Below, piece after piece: positions 37,201-46,300 of a stretch of DNA of 64,000 nucleotides. The notes beneath the pieces are model-generated. The model did no database searches. It was given only the letters and a program-made list of their open reading frames with translations, and was not told where the DNA came from. The DNA is from Microcoleus vaginatus HSN003 (lineage in GTDB: Bacteria; Cyanobacteriota; Cyanobacteriia; Cyanobacteriales; Microcoleaceae), in contig NZ_CP031705.1 in assembly GCF_022701255.1 (NCBI RefSeq), positions 4,340,001 through 4,404,000 of the forward strand. Reading direction: 5' to 3'. Position 1 is the stretch's first letter, and every line of letters starts with the position of its first letter. The translations under genes and the position numbers were made by a program.

Positions 37201-37784
37201 TCTTTAGCTGCTTGGTTAAATACCGTCAATATGCCATCGGCATCGCAAGCCACAATGCCAGCTTGAACGTTGTGTAGAATTGCCTTCAAAAAGTGCTGTT
37301 CTTTCTGAAGAGTGGCTTCCACCTGCTGGGACTTGGCGATTTCGGCTTTCAATTGTCGATCGCGTGACGATGTTTCAGTGGTGTCTTGGAAGTAAAGAAG
37401 TAAGCCATCTTCACTTTTGATGAGGCGAATTTTTAACCACTTGTTGAGTGAGGGGTAGTGTTCTTCAAACTCGATCGCCGTTGGCGTTACGATCGCTCGA
37501 TGACAATACTTATATAGCTCCGAGGTAAGATCGACCGAAAATACTGTGCATATATTTTTGCCTATCAGGTGTTGCCGCTTCCTGTTTAAAAGCTGCTCTG
37601 CTTTATGGTTGACATAGGTGCAGCGCCACTCTGAATTAATAGAAATAAAAGCCTCAGCCATGTGATCGACTATCACCGCAAATCGTCGCGCTTCGAGTGC
37701 TTGGCAGTCCGTACATAGCTCTTGAGGAAAATTTACAGTAAGCTCTTCTCGATCATCCAAGGAGTGTGTACGTTCTACATTCAT
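34236..37784 (-). CDS. Hybrid histidine kinase (PAS x3, GAF x2, HisKA, HATPase, receiver)
   Basis: A 1182-residue soluble kinase. Three PAS domains (about 30-145, 165-285, 293-415) are followed by two GAF domains (about 450-620 and 635-800), HisKA with phospho-acceptor His819 (AVLSHELRTPLNP), and the HATPase with N box (VVWNLLTNAIKFTP), DTGKGI and FGGLGLGLAIV. A C-terminal receiver has the acidic pair in LAVDDEVDN and phospho-acceptor Asp1109 (IADIGMPQIDG). There are no transmembrane segments. The GAF domains lack the obvious Cys-His chromophore site of phytochromes, so the signal is not likely to be light through a bilin. No dedicated regulator gene is adjacent. Confidence 0.92.
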   Translation of the reverse strand: MNVERTHSLDDREELTVNFPQELCTDCQALEARRFAVIVDHMAEAFISINSEWRCTYVNHKAEQLLNRKRQHLIGKNICTVFSVDLTSELYKYCHRAIVTPTAIEFEEHYPSLNKWLKIRLIKSEDGLLLYFQDTTETSSRDRQLKAEIAKSQQVEATLQKEQHFLKAILHNVQAGIVACDADGILTVFNQAAKDFHGLPQQPVPPDKWAQYYNLYLPDGKTLMNTEDIPLFQALQGHNVRDVEMMIVPQHGTARMLLATGQAIIAANGEKQGAVVVMHDITQRKQAETALREGEAQLSSIFQTIPDGITILDSTGQIIAANRAAERILRLTRSDIVERGYNDPSWFITTVEGHPFPEEKLPFARVMQTGEPVYGIEHGISHADGTRRILSINASPLFDAEGQIINIIAAFSDITERKQAEDERVQLVQEQAARALAEVSQEKSAFLAEVSAVLSSSLEYEQTLQSVAKLAVPYFADWCSVDLLNDDRTIGRVAVAHCDPEKVKFGWELAQRFPRHLDDGYGMAKVIQTGQVEILTEITDEQLVAIVPNAEYLEILRGVGLKSCIIAPLQARGRVLGSITFVFTESDRHYRLEDIALAEDLAQRAAIAIDNARLYNETQQAKLAAELAANRTARLLAVMTALSESLTSAQVAQVIIEQGMSALGASSGLVALLNQDASELEIIQAIGFEHVGEFQRSFSLHAPYPLAEAVRSGQPVWLETIENRIARYPDLAQAYAKVGSKAWISVPLLIEGQAVGGLSLSFSTVPPLSESDRAFVLALAQQSAQSIDRARLYESEAQARTQAEAANRIKDEFLAVLSHELRTPLNPILGWTRLLRRGTLDSGKTAVALETIERNTQLQVQLIEDLLDISRILQGKLSLNSTPINLKTTLKAAIETVSLAAQAKNIQIQTHLEPNVGDVLGDATRLQQVVWNLLTNAIKFTPTGGRVEVELKRIDSCAQIQVRDTGKGIKPEFIPYVFDTFRQADSSITRTFGGLGLGLAIVRHVVELHGGTVKAESFGEGQGATFTVTLPLLARSNDANSDHNDNLSLKAHTSPLARLCILAVDDEVDNLELVQCILEEAGATVISVSSAKDALQKLNESKPDVLIADIGMPQIDGYMLIRQVRQLSTQEGGEIPAIALTAYAGETNQQHALAAGFHRHLPKPVEPERLVETIEKLLHPIE

Positions 37785-37894
37785 TGCGGTTAGTCCTGCC
37801 TATTTACCTATTATGCCAGTTATTGTTAGGGAATCAAGATATAATATGCCCAAAACCTAAGTCATTGAGTGTTTAAGCACACGGGCGATCGGCA

Positions 37895-38017
37895 CTCATG
37901 GGAGAGCACCGCTAAAAATTCGTCTTTAATCCGGTTAGCCGCTTGTGCTTCGGATCGTGCAAGGCGATCGCATTCTAACAGTTGTTCTCTTTCTTGTTCT
38001 GCTTGCTTGCGCTTTGT
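37895..38017 (-). pseudogene. Fragment of a histidine kinase gene
   Basis: The minus strand reads without interruption through RKQAEQERE, then [20 protein letters not shown] and SHE, the coiled coil and HisKA start of a cyanobacterial hybrid kinase similar to the gene at 34236. Nothing of the rest of the domain remains, so this is a debris fragment about 110 bp upstream of the intact kinase start. Confidence 0.65.
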
Positions 38018-38205
38018 TCACGGATGGGGATAGTGCCGACGAGAATCAAGCTAGCGTTTCTTTAACAGCGAACTCATGCAAACTACGCAACTGCCCAGCA
38101 ACACCCTCGACAAAACGTGGCGACTGTACTAAATCTCTGCCCTAGACATATTCTGTCATTCCTAATTGATAATGCCAAATCCACCAGTTTGGTTGTATAA
38201 AAAAC

Positions 38206-38230
38206 AAAACCCGCTTTGTGGGCGGGTTTT
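38206..38230 (-). terminator. Rho-independent terminator after the decayed tRNA-Val copy
   Basis: Perfect 9-bp stem aaaacccgc/gcgggtttt. Read on the minus strand, it is followed by TTTTGTTTTTT. It lies 5 bp past the 3' end of the tRNA-like sequence and is correctly oriented for it. Confidence 0.65.
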
Positions 38231-38235
38231 AGGTA

Positions 38236-38309
38236 TGGACACAACTGGACTCGAACAAGTGACCCCTACCATGTCAACGTAGTGCTCTCACCAACAGAGC
38301 TATGCGTCC
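38236..38309 (-). pseudogene. Decayed tRNA-Val(GAC) copy
   Basis: 74 bp aligned without gaps to the intact tRNA-Val at 39091-39164, with four differences: two in the D loop, one in the anticodon stem (bottom pair becomes G-G) and one in the T stem (a mismatch). Acceptor stem and GAC anticodon are kept. The two stem mismatches suggest loss of function or a weakly stable tRNA. A good terminator still follows it. Confidence 0.7.
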
Positions 38310-38318
38310 CCCGATCGC

Positions 38319-38927
38319 TTATCCACCGTTAAAAATTTGCTTAGCGGTCAAATTTAACTCGGGAAACACTGCTGATTCAATTCTTTCATCTCCCCGAAAC
38401 AGCTTAATTTGATACTCACCATCTACTAACTGATAAACCGATAAAGTAGGCTGTTTTGGATAACCAATATAACGGCTACCCCCTAAACCCAAATAATCTA
38501 CAATCCAATATTCAGGAATCCCTAATGCTTCATAATCAATCATTTTATGTGCATAATCATCGCGCCAATTTGTGCTGACAACTTCAATAACTAATTTAAC
38601 TGAATTTCCCTGAGTAATAACTGATTCTCTTTCCCAGCGAGACTCATTGGCTTCTACCACTTGTTTATCTAATACAATCACATCTGGATCGTAGCCAGAG
38701 TTATCGTTAAATTTAATTGTACATTCCTTGGGAATAAAGTAAGGAAGTTGTAATCGCCTGATTTCTAAACCCAATTCTATCGCTTGAAAACCCGCGCTCG
38801 CTGAATGTTTACCAGTTGGATTTGGCATTTCAACAGTAACTCCGTTATGTAATTCATAGCGTCCGTTTTCGGGTTTTCCTTCCAGAAATTCATCAAAACT
38901 CATTAACTTCGATATTGCTTGAGTCAT
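38319..38927 (-). CDS. Uma2 family protein (DUF820)
   Basis: A 202-residue Uma2/DUF820 protein with the standard order MSFDEFLEGKPENGRYELHNG, GYDPDVIVLDKQ (acidic residue) and SVKLVIEVVSTNWRDDYAHK, then DYEALGIPEYWIVDYLG. The Asp and the Glu-x-x pattern correspond to the restriction-endonuclease-like active site of the family. It differs clearly from the Uma2 gene at 5582. It is located between the tRNA-Val gene and its decayed copy, so the segment may have moved together with tRNA DNA. Biological role unknown. Confidence 0.88.
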   Translation of the reverse strand: MTQAISKLMSFDEFLEGKPENGRYELHNGVTVEMPNPTGKHSASAGFQAIELGLEIRRLQLPYFIPKECTIKFNDNSGYDPDVIVLDKQVVEANESRWERESVITQGNSVKLVIEVVSTNWRDDYAHKMIDYEALGIPEYWIVDYLGLGGSRYIGYPKQPTLSVYQLVDGEYQIKLFRGDERIESAVFPELNLTAKQIFNGG

Positions 38928-39090
38928 GGTAAAGTCTCCAATGCTCTAATATCATTTGATTCTGATTCAGTAGGGTGCGTCAGATTTTTAAGTTCATTAT
39001 CTAACTAATAGGTTAATTGTCTCGCGAAAGACAAATCTCTCGGTAGGACGGCAAACCTAAAACCCTTGATTTATAAATGATTGAAATTCA

Positions 39091-39164
<74 letters not shown>

Positions 39165-39250
39165 TCACGAATTCCTAATGTAGCAGAACATTCGATCGCC
39201 TGTCAAGCATAAATATGAGATTTTTTAAGCGGGCACTCTTGACATCGCCC

Positions 39251-41241
39251 CTAATGGCGAATCCCCCGCCAAATCTTCACAGTTCGATCGCCCGCACCGC
39301 TAGCCAAACTCCCCCCATCAGCACTAAACGCCACCGACAAAACCTCCCCCCCGTGGCCCGTCAGAATTTCCAGCAAACCCCCCGTACCCGCATCCCACAA
39401 ATAAATCGTGCCATCCCGACTCCCCGTCGCCAAAACCCGACCATCGGGACTCAACGCCACACACAAAACATCCCCAGAATTGTCCCTCATACTCCGCAAC
39501 AGCGTTCCTCGCCCCTGTGCATCCACCCGCCACAGCTTCGCCGTACCATCCCGACTCCCCGTCGCCAAAACAGATCCCCCCCAGCCCCCCCTTGAGAAGG
39601 GGAGATAGAAGAAATCGCAGCAAAAACGATCGCCCGCACCCAATCCCCGTGCTCTGCTAAAGTACAAATCGATCGACCCTTTTGCCAATCCCACAACTGC
39701 ACAGTCTTGTCCCGACTCCCACTAGCCAAAAACTCCCCGCCAGCACTAAAAGCCACCGCCTCCACCCCGCCAGCGTGACCAGTCAAAGCCGACATCCGCC
39801 TTCCCTTATTCAAATTCCACAACTGCACAGTTTTGTCCCGACTGCCGCTAGCCAAAACCTGACCATCCCGACTAAACGCCACAGCAGAAACCCTGTCAGA
39901 ATGACCAGCCAAAGCGTACCACCACTTACCCTTATTCAAATCCCAAATATGAATCATTTTGTCCCGGCCGCCACTAGCCAAAGTCGCGCCATCAGGACTA
40001 AACGCCACACAAGTCACCCAGTCAGAATGACCCGTGAGAGTGTACCACCGCTTACCCGCGTCCAACTTCCACATCTCAATCGTCTTGTCCTCACTGCCGC
40101 TAGCTAAAGTCGCGCCATCAGGACTGAAAGCTACCGACGTGACAGCATTAGAATGCCCTACCAGAGTATGAACACACCTCCAAGTAGGCGCGCGTGCGGG
40201 TACAACCCTCTGCATCGGCGGCACAGGTATAATTGTGCCTGCAAGCGTTGGCGGCACTGCATTCTGCACCACAGGCGTCCTCTGCGGCGCGGAAATAGCA
40301 GGGGCCGCCGGAGTCGGAACCTGTGCCGCCGACTGCTGCGGCTGCAAATCTTTCAATACCTCAGCTACAGATTTGTAGCGCCGACTGAGACTCGATTCGA
40401 TCATTTTGTCGAGGATGCGACTTAATTTCGGATCAATTGGAACCTTCAAAAAGTCTCGCCAAACCCAAGCATCTTGATTGATATCAAACAAATCAAAAGG
40501 AGATATTTGAGTCAGCAAATAAATGCAAGTTACTCCCAAACTGTACAAATCGCTGGCATAAACCGCTTGACCTCTAATTTGTTCCGGGGCCACAAATTCG
40601 GGAGAACCGATGACTGTACCTGTTTCTCTCAAACCCTCCACAACTTTTGCAGCGCCAAAATCAACTAAAACTAATTCCCCCGTTAATGTGGGGTAAGTAT
40701 AAATGATAGGAGTTTGAGAAATGCGGCGGCGGATAATATTGGGCGGTTTAATATCTCGGTGAATTACACTGCGATCGTGCAGGAACTGCAATACTGGCAA
40801 TAAATCCTTCAGCAGACTGAGAATCTGACTTTCGCTGAAAGGCCCAGCCCGCGCCAACTCTTCTTGTAAATTCTGACCTTCTATAAATTCCTGTACCAAA
40901 TACTGATAGCGTTCCTGCTGAAAGTGCGCTAGCAGTTCGGGAATTTGCGGGTGTTTCCCCAACTCGTCCAGCCGCACCGCTTCTCGGTTGAATAATTCTG
41001 CTGCTTTCTCGCTGCTGCTGGTACCTTGAGATAGCGGGAAAAACTGTTTAATTGCACAGCGCGGTTTTGAGGGTTTGTCTTGGTCTACTGCTAAAAAAGT
41101 GCGACCGAAACCGCCGCGCCCCAGGGGTTTGATGCCGCGGTAACGCTCTCTCAGCAACAGTTTGGAGCCGCAATTCAGGCAGAATTGGGTACTATCGGCA
41201 TTTTGCGGTTTTTGACAAGCGGGGTTTAGGCAGTAACTCAT
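39251..41241 (-). pseudogene. Ser/Thr protein kinase with WD40 repeats, frameshifted
   Basis: Residues 1-30 carry a zinc ribbon (CLNPACQK...FCLNCG). A eukaryotic-type kinase follows: Gly loop GRGGFGRTFLAVD, catalytic HRDIKPPNI and LVDFGAAKV. After a Pro/Ala-rich linker there are WD40 repeats (from about residue 355, each ending in SGSxDKTVQLW). The kinase frame (39487-41241) leaves the WD40 pattern after DWVRAIVFAA, where a short repeat of about 40 bp (39570-39608) is inserted. The WD40 pattern resumes in another frame (SVLATGSRDGTAKLW) and ends at 39251. The kinase and first five repeats could still be made. Confidence 0.85.
39570..39608. repeat. Short G/C-tract hairpin repeat inserted in the kinase-WD40 gene
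   Basis: On the plus strand, atccccccccagcccccccttgagaaggggagat. It resembles the hairpins at about 6296-6325 and 6385-6416, which combine a C tract, ttaagaag and a G tract. It breaks the WD40 reading frame. Confidence 0.6.
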
Positions 41242-41342
41242 AACTGAACCGAGAAGGAATCAGCAGCACATCTCTATGATACTGAGGCACAAGGGCGATC
41301 GACTCTCGCGTTACAATTATAGTCCTGGACGCACGGGCGACC

Positions 41343-41409
41343 AGAAACCGGGTTTTTAACCAAAATATTTGCTTAAAACTTTCAATCTAGGTTCAAAAAC
41401 CCGGTTTCT
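41343..41409. repeat. Inverted copy pair of the agaaaccgggtttct family
   Basis: Arms agaaaccgggttttt (41343-41357) and aaaaacccggtttct (41395-41409) face each other across 37 bp. Same family as the units at 5397-5562, 6473-6554 and the single arms at 16926, 55873 and 55924. Confidence 0.6.
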
Positions 41410-41500
41410 TTGTTCGGGTGCATAAGTCCTAAATTAGAAATTAAATGACTGAAGTCCTTACTACAAACTGGTTAGTAGTCATGACTTTAGTCCTCATAAT

Positions 41501-41947
41501 TTAAGATGTTGCTTTCACTTCCAGAGCATACTCTTTAAACCTTTCCAAGTCAGCCATAAGAGTCGATTCAACTACTCGCGCTAGAAATGAATTGTCCATC
41601 AATTTTGCCAGCCAGCCGGGAACTCCATAAGCTACCGTCAGTTTGACAATGCTGCTGTTTTTGCGATCGTAAAATCTTATCGCACCCCGATTTGGCAAAC
41701 CGTCTACCGATTCCCACTGAATTATCTGATTCGGCACTACTTTGAGAATCCGAGAAAGCCAGCTAAATTCTAACCCGCCAGTTGCGAGTTTCCAGCGCGA
41801 CAATTCCGGGTTGTCTTCGAGAATGCGAACTGATTCGATCCACTTCATCCAGCGCGGCATTTGCTCTAAGTCTGACCATAGTTGCCACGCTAATTCGATG
41901 GGAATTGCTACTTCTACTTGGACGCTGTGTTCTAACCAATCAGTCAT
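41501..41947 (-). CDS. SRPBCC (START-like) family protein next to zds
   Basis: A 148-residue polyketide cyclase/dehydrase-type SRPBCC protein: SVQVEVAIPIELAWQLWSDLEQMPRWMKWI is the family's N-terminal signature, with a hydrophobic ligand-binding cavity expected. It lies 190 bp downstream of zds in the same direction, an arrangement I recall as common in cyanobacteria. That suggests a link to carotenoid handling, such as binding of a hydrophobic intermediate; this is inference. No signal peptide. A run of tandem attttagatt units (41950-41985) lies between the two genes. Confidence 0.82.
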   Translation of the reverse strand: MTDWLEHSVQVEVAIPIELAWQLWSDLEQMPRWMKWIESVRILEDNPELSRWKLATGGLEFSWLSRILKVVPNQIIQWESVDGLPNRGAIRFYDRKNSSIVKLTVAYGVPGWLAKLMDNSFLARVVESTLMADLERFKEYALEVKATS

Positions 41948-42002
41948 ACGATTTTAGATTTTAGATTTTAGATTTTAGATTTTAGATTGTGGATTTCTCG
42001 TT

Positions 42003-42114
42003 ACTAGGCAGAGCCTAGTAACGCATTTCACTCTTGCTCTGCTTCGCGTTTCCTGTCTAAATACTGGAGGCAGAGCCTCCTGATAGGCATTCCCAGGCTA
42101 TGCCTGGGAACGAG
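42003..42114. repeat. REP-like hairpin cluster (diverged copies)
   Basis: Hairpins ctaggcagagcctag, ggaggcagagcctcc and cccaggctatgcctggg follow each other between zds and the SRPBCC gene. They belong with the hairpin repeats near the RAYT gene at 51823-52362 but are more diverged. Confidence 0.55.
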
Positions 42115-42137
42115 AGAAAACGAGAGAGGACTAATGA

Positions 42138-43574
42138 CTAATGACTGTAAGCTTCGAGAATTGCCTTAGCCGCTTGATGACCTGAAAGTGTCGCTCCTTC
42201 CATGCTATCAATGTAGTCTTGCTGAGTGTAACTTCCTGCTAGAAAGAAATTGGCGATCGGAGTTTTTTGAGCAGGGCGGAAAACATCCATTCCCGGTGCT
42301 TCGCGATACAAAGATTGAGCGAGCTTCACTACACTGTACCAAGTCATGTTTAATTCCCGCGCTGACGGGAATAAATCCTGAACTTGCTTAAGTACGTGTT
42401 GGGCGATCGCCTCATTACTTTGTTTAATAAACGGATCTCCCGGTGTCAGCACCAACTGCAGCAGCGAACCTTGTCCTTCTTGATAATAATCTTTGGGACT
42501 TGTCAGTGCCAAATCTGCAAAACAAGAAAAATCTGCATCTGCTGAATATAGCAAATTATCGATTCCTACAGCGTGGCTCAACTGTTTGCGCTTGGCTTCG
42601 TCTTCGAGTTCCGTTACCCAACCGTCGAACCGCAATTGTACTGTAGCCACCGGCACCGCATCTAATTTATAAATGTTGTCAAATTCTGACCATTTGCGCC
42701 AAGCTGGGGGCAATATTTTCTGAATTCCGGGCACGTCGCAGGCGAAAACGTAAGCGTCTGCGGTAATATTTTCTTCTGTTTCGCCGTTAGCTACTAGCAA
42801 GCCTGTTACGCGGGTTTCTTCGCCTTCTTCAAACTGAATTTCTCTTACTCTGCGCCGCGTGTAAATTTTGGCTCCTTTGCTTTCCAAATATTCCACAATT
42901 GGTTTGTGCAAATATTCGTTGGGAGAACCAGCTAGCATCCGCATGACAGAGGCTTCGGTTTTTGATGCAAAGAATTGGAAGATTGTCAACATACACCGGG
43001 CTGAAATATTTTCAGTGTCGATAAAACCCAGTGCGTAGGCGATCGGATTCCACATTCTTTTGAGCGAGTTTTGGTTGCCACCTTGGCTGCGGAACCAGTC
43101 AGCGAAGCTAACTTTATCCAAATCGCGGATAGTTTTCATTGCCCCGTCAAAGTCTATCAAACCTCGGACGATCGGGCTAGTTCCCAGGGCGATCGCGTTT
43201 TGAATTTTGTCTTGTACGGATAGCTGAGATGTCGTGAAAAACGCCTTCAATCCGTGCAAAGGAGCACCCACGGGAAAGCGAAAATCTAAAGAACCAGTTT
43301 CGCCGCCTCGATTAATAAAAGTGTGGACGTGTTCTTTGAGGAGCAAATCGTCAAAAGCTCCCACTTTTTTCATCAGCGCAAATAAGTTATAATAGCAGCC
43401 GAAGAAGACGTGCAAACCCATTTCAACGTGATTCCCATCGGGATCTACCCAACTGCCGACTTTACCCCCGACAAAGGGGCGGGATTCAAAAATTTCTACT
43501 TCGTGGCCAGCCTCCACTAAATCGACTGCTGTGGTCATTCCAGCCAGTCCCGCACCTGCGATCGCAACCCGCAT
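42138..43574 (-). CDS. zds: 9,9'-di-cis-zeta-carotene desaturase
   Basis: A 478-residue plant/cyanobacterial-type (CrtQ) desaturase of the amine-oxidase flavoprotein family. It introduces double bonds into zeta-carotene to give lycopene isomers at the membrane, with plastoquinone as acceptor. The FAD-binding motif [17 protein letters not shown] is at the very start. The [39 protein letters not shown] and C-terminal [18 protein letters not shown] segments are characteristic. The length fits. The SRPBCC gene downstream may be co-transcribed. Confidence 0.94.
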   Translation of the reverse strand: MRVAIAGAGLAGMTTAVDLVEAGHEVEIFESRPFVGGKVGSWVDPDGNHVEMGLHVFFGCYYNLFALMKKVGAFDDLLLKEHVHTFINRGGETGSLDFRFPVGAPLHGLKAFFTTSQLSVQDKIQNAIALGTSPIVRGLIDFDGAMKTIRDLDKVSFADWFRSQGGNQNSLKRMWNPIAYALGFIDTENISARCMLTIFQFFASKTEASVMRMLAGSPNEYLHKPIVEYLESKGAKIYTRRRVREIQFEEGEETRVTGLLVANGETEENITADAYVFACDVPGIQKILPPAWRKWSEFDNIYKLDAVPVATVQLRFDGWVTELEDEAKRKQLSHAVGIDNLLYSADADFSCFADLALTSPKDYYQEGQGSLLQLVLTPGDPFIKQSNEAIAQHVLKQVQDLFPSARELNMTWYSVVKLAQSLYREAPGMDVFRPAQKTPIANFFLAGSYTQQDYIDSMEGATLSGHQAAKAILEAYSH

Positions 43575-43636
43575 TTTACCTATCCTTTACAGTATTTTTA
43601 CAAATTGTAACAAAATTTAGAATATCAGAAATATTA

Positions 43637-43993
43637 TTAAAGTTCATAAATGCCGATCGCCATTTGTATAGCCCTCTGAATTCTTGCTAGGACATCGGCA
43701 CTAAGTTGACCGTAAGGGTCTTGTTCTAGATAAGTCTTTTGGACAGTTATAATTTGCTCGCAGACAGCCAGCGAGTCAGATTCTAAACCTCCTTCACCAG
43801 CAGGAATCAAAACCCGAGTCGGAGTTTCGCCTCCTCTAAAATCGCTAGTAAAAGGGACAATCAGTACAGTACGGCTAAATTCATTCCGGCTATCTATGGA
43901 AACGACAGCAACAGGACGCTTTTTGGTATCTCCGATCGTTCGCAAAGCTCTAACAAGATAAACTTCGCCTTGTCGCGGATAAGTTTCTGTCAT
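43637..43993 (-). CDS. MazF/PemK-family toxin
   Basis: A 118-residue endoribonuclease-type toxin of the MazF family: PRQGEVYLVRALRTIGDTKKRPVAVVS at the start and VLIVPFTSD are typical of the SH3-like barrel, and the family cleaves mRNA at short sequences. CEQIITVQK and LARIQRAIQMAIGIYEL form the C-terminal part. It starts 4 bp after the stop of the antitoxin gene, so the two are translated from one mRNA. The usual autoregulation by the antitoxin-toxin complex would apply. Confidence 0.88.
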   Translation of the reverse strand: MTETYPRQGEVYLVRALRTIGDTKKRPVAVVSIDSRNEFSRTVLIVPFTSDFRGGETPTRVLIPAGEGGLESDSLAVCEQIITVQKTYLEQDPYGQLSADVLARIQRAIQMAIGIYEL

Positions 43994-43997
43994 TGTC

Positions 43998-44258
43998 TCA
44001 AAGACCTTCCTCTATTAAAATTTCTTCCATTTGTTCCTGAGCAAATGTTGCCCATTCTTCCTCAAACTCAATATCTTCTTGGCTGCGGTTTTGATAAAAT
44101 TTCCGCAACTTATCTTCGATTTGCTTAGCGTACCAGAGACGGAGAGCTTGTTCTATCGCCTCCGTCCAATTATCAGTAAGTTGGTCTATTTTATCAGCGA
44201 ATTCAGCATCAAGGGCTACTAACACTTCTCGCTTTTGAGTAGAATTTGACATACTCAT
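43998..44258 (-). CDS. Antitoxin of the MazF-type pair
   Basis: An 86-residue acidic protein whose first 45 residues (REVLVALDAEFADKIDQLTDNWTEAIEQALRLWYA) fit a ribbon-helix-helix-like DNA-binding domain. The C-terminal half is rich in Glu (FEEEWATFAQEQMEEILIEEGL), as expected for a disordered region that wraps the toxin. It lies immediately upstream of the MazF-type toxin. It probably represses its own promoter in the 44260-44330 region, where no clear operator was identified. Confidence 0.78.
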   Translation of the reverse strand: MSMSNSTQKREVLVALDAEFADKIDQLTDNWTEAIEQALRLWYAKQIEDKLRKFYQNRSQEDIEFEEEWATFAQEQMEEILIEEGL

Positions 44259-44333
44259 TCTCCTTAATAATTTAAAAACGAGGGTGCGCTGCGGCGCACC
44301 TTACAAATTACTTTTACCTCTTTCTTCTCAAAA

Positions 44334-44396
44334 CAGTCAACAGTCAACAGTCAACAGTCAACAGTCAACAGTCAACAGTCAACAGTCAACAGTCAA
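44334..44396. repeat. Tandem heptamer (cagtcaa) x 9
   Basis: Nine perfect 7-bp units, ending 6 bp before the stop codon of the downstream leftward gene (44403). Perfect conservation of such an array suggests recent slippage. Confidence 0.9.
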
Positions 44397-44402
44397 CTAA
44401 CT

Positions 44403-46055
44403 TCAAAACATCGGCATCAACTGAAGCGGCCCAATTCCCAACTCTTTAGCAGACACCCAACGCACCTCAAGCAAAGCAACCATATCCTTAAACTGAGGCT
44501 GACCGCGAGAAGCACCCATCAACCCTTTGGCAATAATTAAACCGCACCAACCGTTGGTTAATTTACAGCGGCGGTCCCACTTCTTGCGGGCTTCCTGATG
44601 CACCGGGTCCTCTTCATTAAACTCCCCAAATAAATACAGCTCGCCATTTTTAGTTTGCAAAATACCTAAGTCGTATTGCTCATCTTGAAAAGGATTTTCG
44701 CCCGGATTAAAACCAATCCCCTTCACGCCTCCAGCTTCTTTCAAATCCTGAATCATAGTTTTTGCCTTCGGATGAGAAGTTTGGATCATCACCACCGGCA
44801 AACCATCTCCGGCGGTATTAATATCAATTTCTGCACTTTGGTGAAACTGGACACTTTCGCGCAGGAACTCTACCGTTTCCCAAGGTACGGCGCCGAGACT
44901 CAAAAATGAATTTTGCGGCACCAAATCGTCCCGCAGCAGTGGCTTGTCAAATTCATCATCATCATCGTCATCATCGTCATCATCGTCATCACCGAGCATC
45001 TGTAATAATTCGTCTGACACCTCGGGCATCGTGGAAACTTTAACGGATACCTGTTGAATTTCTCCGTCAGCCTGCGGAACCGGGATGCGGTAGCGGCTGC
45101 TAAGAGTGGGAAACGTCTCTGATCCCAATTTCCGGCGGCCGTTGCGGAAAAAGCGATGAAATGCTTCGAGAGCAACTAACATCGTGAGGGCTTCTTCTTC
45201 GTAAAGAATCGATCGCAATCCTTCTAAAGGATGCAGGTTGCCGAAATTTGGTTCAATTTCCGAGGGAGGCAACTCGGCTAAATCAATTTCTTCCTCGTCG
45301 TCCTCATCAATATCGGTGGCACTTTCAAAGGTGAGAAACAAACAGTCTTGCCCTAAAAAAGCCTGTTCTAAATCTTCAAAAGATTCATCATTGACGACTC
45401 GTTCTCGAAACCGTTTTAAGGATTCTAGAGAACGGTAAAGTAAAACTCCGTAATCCATTCTGCCTTGCCCCAATACGGACACGTAGAGGCTGGCGACATC
45501 CCACTGATTGATTTCAATAGATATAATTTGGTGTTCGCTCAAAGTCCGCCACGGAGCATCTTGCCAAATTTGAGCAGCTTTTTCCATTAAAACATCAGCA
45601 TACTGAGGGGGCAACTCAGGAGGTCTGTTGATCGCGACCTCTTCCATGCCGCGAAATATTTCGTCAATTAGGGGCAATTCCGGCACATAGTCAATGGAAA
45701 TGCCTAAATCTTGAAGTACGCCCCGCAGATAAAATTGAATTTCTCGGTTTTTGACTACTATTTTTTGGGGGCGGACTGCGGGGGCCGGACTTTGGGGATG
45801 TTCCATTGCCCGTAGCAGGGCCCGGACGATCGCCTCTGGGCCAGCATCTGGGCCTACCATGTCCATAGCCCTGACGACTCCTTCGGAGCCATCGACCCAG
45901 AGAATGCACTCGCCACCAGCTTCTAGAACGTCATCGTCATCTATCATCATGTGTGAGTCAGCATTAGATAAGGGTCGGCGATCGCCCTCCCACACGCTGG
46001 GAATTTGAGGTAAGTTTTGTAGCCGACGAAGAGTAGAGCGATTCAGCGCTGCCAT
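44403..46055 (-). CDS. Hypothetical protein with poly-Asp tract (DUF6930-like)
   Basis: A 550-residue protein, widespread in cyanobacteria as I recall it (DUF6930-like N-terminal region; assignment tentative). Residues 45-110 hold GGECILWVDGSEGVVRAMDM. A block of twelve consecutive Asp residues precedes EFDKPLLRDD near residue 360, encoded by a gat/gac microsatellite at 44954-44990. A second acidic stretch (DIDEDDEEEIDLAELPPSE) lies earlier. The C-terminal 150 residues include FNPGENPFQDEQYDLG and LYLFGEFNEEDPVHQEARKKW. No signal peptide. Function unknown. Confidence 0.65.
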   Translation of the reverse strand: MAALNRSTLRRLQNLPQIPSVWEGDRRPLSNADSHMMIDDDDVLEAGGECILWVDGSEGVVRAMDMVGPDAGPEAIVRALLRAMEHPQSPAPAVRPQKIVVKNREIQFYLRGVLQDLGISIDYVPELPLIDEIFRGMEEVAINRPPELPPQYADVLMEKAAQIWQDAPWRTLSEHQIISIEINQWDVASLYVSVLGQGRMDYGVLLYRSLESLKRFRERVVNDESFEDLEQAFLGQDCLFLTFESATDIDEDDEEEIDLAELPPSEIEPNFGNLHPLEGLRSILYEEEALTMLVALEAFHRFFRNGRRKLGSETFPTLSSRYRIPVPQADGEIQQVSVKVSTMPEVSDELLQMLGDDDDDDDDDDDDEFDKPLLRDDLVPQNSFLSLGAVPWETVEFLRESVQFHQSAEIDINTAGDGLPVVMIQTSHPKAKTMIQDLKEAGGVKGIGFNPGENPFQDEQYDLGILQTKNGELYLFGEFNEEDPVHQEARKKWDRRCKLTNGWCGLIIAKGLMGASRGQPQFKDMVALLEVRWVSAKELGIGPLQLMPMF

Positions 46056-46300
46056 AGAGTAAGCCCGTTGGGTGAAGCATTGTTGCGGTGCCGGTAGCCG
46101 GTCAACCGCTGCTTCTCAATCATAAACCCTATAGGGGGAGAGGGCATCAAGCTTGGGAACGAGGCGCCACGGGAATTAAAAATTAGAAGCTAAAAATTCT
46201 GCCTTCAGCATCTAACCCAATGCCTTCTGGCGAATGCCTGTACAATGGAGCAATAAGATTAAACTCTTAGTATTAGACAGTCTCAGGAGTTCGGCAAATT

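Noticed and set aside
37945..38145. 66-residue plus-strand frame between the hybrid kinase and the tRNA copy
   Set aside because: It is mainly antisense to the HisKA fragment and has no recognisable protein features.
39215..39595. Pro-rich plus-strand frame across the kinase-WD40 gene
   Set aside because: It is the antisense shadow of the WD40 repeats.
44334..44396. Tandem cagtcaa units as a CRISPR array
   Set aside because: Units are 7 bp with no spacers; it is a simple microsatellite.
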